6,325 bases of DNA, taken from NCBI GenBank assembly GCA_027052485.1, contig JALUFA010000011.1, positions 1-6,325 of the forward strand. Direction: 5' to 3'. The notes below the pieces were generated by a model. That model was not told the DNA's origin, did no database searches, and was given only the letters and a program-made list of their open reading frames with translations. Position 1 is the stretch's first letter; each line of letters opens with the position of its first letter. Below, piece after piece: positions 5,753-6,325 of the stretch. This stretch comes from Hydrogenothermaceae bacterium (lineage in GTDB: Bacteria > Aquificota > Aquificia > Aquificales > Hydrogenothermaceae). The translations under genes and the position numbers were made by a program.

Positions 5753-6325
5753 TATAAAAAAGGTTTTAGAAGATTTTGCGAAGGATTTTAACAAGAAACT
5801 AGCCTTAAGTGTGCCGATCGGAATACCTAAAGAACTGTTTGAAGCAATCAGATACAGCCTTCTTTCAGGTGGAAAGAGAATAAGACCTTTCCTATTCCTA
5901 GAAAGTGCAAAAGTAGCGGGTTATCCAGCCCCAGAAAATCTCCTAAATATAGCGATAGCCATAGAAATGATACACACATACTCATTAATCCACGATGATT
6001 TACCAGCAATGGACGATGATGATTTTAGGCGTGGAAAGCCAACGTGCCATAAGGTTTATGGGGAAGCTATTGCTATCCTTGCTGGAGATGGTCTTTTGAC
6101 CTACGCTTTTAAAAAGATTACAGAAACAAAAGGCATTCCAGCAGAAAGATTAATGCAGATTGTAGCAGTATTGGCAGATAAAACAGGCCTTGGTGGCATG
6201 GTTGCAGGCCAAGCAGCGGATATACTTGCAGAAAAAGGAAAATTTAAAGATATTAAGTTTATACATGAAAACAAAACCACAAAGTTTATTGAAGCCTGTT
6301 GTGAAACTGGAGCTATCGCTGCAGG
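5742..6325 (+). CDS. ispA: Farnesyl diphosphate synthase (trans-polyprenyl synthase, partial at right edge)
   Basis: The first 194 residues of a protein that would be about 290-300 long are visible; the frame is open to the edge. It condenses isopentenyl diphosphate with allylic diphosphates, feeding quinones, membrane carriers and other isoprenoids. Visible motifs are SGGKRIRP (42-49, isopentenyl diphosphate binding), the first Asp-rich motif HDDLPAMDDDDFRRGKPT (84-101) with D85, D86 and D91 for Mg2+, GMVAGQAAD (152-160) and HENKTTKF (175-182). The second Asp-rich motif lies beyond the window. The four residues between the aspartate pairs are the bacterial type. Y80, five residues before the motif, matches bacterial farnesyl synthases rather than the Met common in plant-type geranylgeranyl synthases, which favours a C15 product. 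The ATG lies inside the end of yraN (11-nt overlap) with a weak AAGG at 5728-5731, 10 nt upstream. Confidence 0.92.
   Translation, partial: MHSDIKKVLEDFAKDFNKKLALSVPIGIPKELFEAIRYSLLSGGKRIRPFLFLESAKVAGYPAPENLLNIAIAIEMIHTYSLIHDDLPAMDDDDFRRGKPTCHKVYGEAIAILAGDGLLTYAFKKITETKGIPAERLMQIVAVLADKTGLGGMVAGQAADILAEKGKFKDIKFIHENKTTKFIEACCETGAIAA

Noticed and set aside
1..6325. Search for a mobile element, CRISPR array, tRNA, riboswitch, toxin-antitoxin pair or defence cassette.
   Set aside because: Coding sequence fills almost the whole window; the longest non-coding gap is 69 bp. I saw no repeated spacers, terminal inverted repeats, cloverleaf or shift in base composition. The region reads as ordinary core genome.

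Overview
The window looks like a stretch of bacterial core genome, probably from a thermophilic member of the Aquificota (Hydrogenothermaceae, Persephonella- or Sulfurihydrogenibium-like). This rests on the AT-rich DNA (estimated by eye at under 40% G+C), proteins rich in Lys, Glu and Ile with AAA/AAG, GAA and ATA codons, the very tight gene packing, and an outer-membrane beta-barrel protein, which implies a Gram-negative envelope. The taxon is an inference from style and not from a database match.

Layout: at the left edge a minus-strand gene (1-220, running off the window) encodes the four-cysteine zinc-binding N-terminal domain typical of CopZ-type copper-handling proteins. It is divergent from a plus-strand run of seven genes, separated by a 69-bp AT-rich region that can carry promoters in both directions and holds an 11-bp palindrome. 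The plus-strand run is argD (acetylornithine aminotransferase), a secreted beta-barrel outer membrane protein of the TIGR04219 type, rnr (RNase R), rplS (ribosomal protein L19), rnhB (RNase HII), a YraN/UPF0102 predicted nuclease, and ispA (farnesyl diphosphate synthase, cut by the right edge).

All seven plus-strand genes are close enough to be one transcription unit: argD/omp overlap by 4 nt (ATGA), omp to rnr 21 nt, rnr to rplS 47 nt, rplS to rnhB 12 nt, rnhB/yraN overlap by 4 nt (ATGA), yraN/ispA overlap by 11 nt. No convincing intrinsic terminator is visible anywhere. The largest internal gap (rnr to rplS) holds a strong Shine-Dalgarno and a possible internal promoter overlapping the end of rnr.

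Functionally the run mixes amino-acid biosynthesis, envelope, RNA turnover, translation, genome maintenance and isoprenoid synthesis. rplS-rnhB-yraN is a gene order seen in many bacteria; the genes on either side look like lineage-specific additions. I see no mobile element, CRISPR array, tRNA/rRNA gene or defence system, and no evidence for an undescribed system. The points most worth a second look are the CopZ-like gene with its divergent control region, the Arg in place of the usual Lys in the YraN nuclease motif, the unusual segment in the outer membrane protein, and the rplS-rnhB junction.
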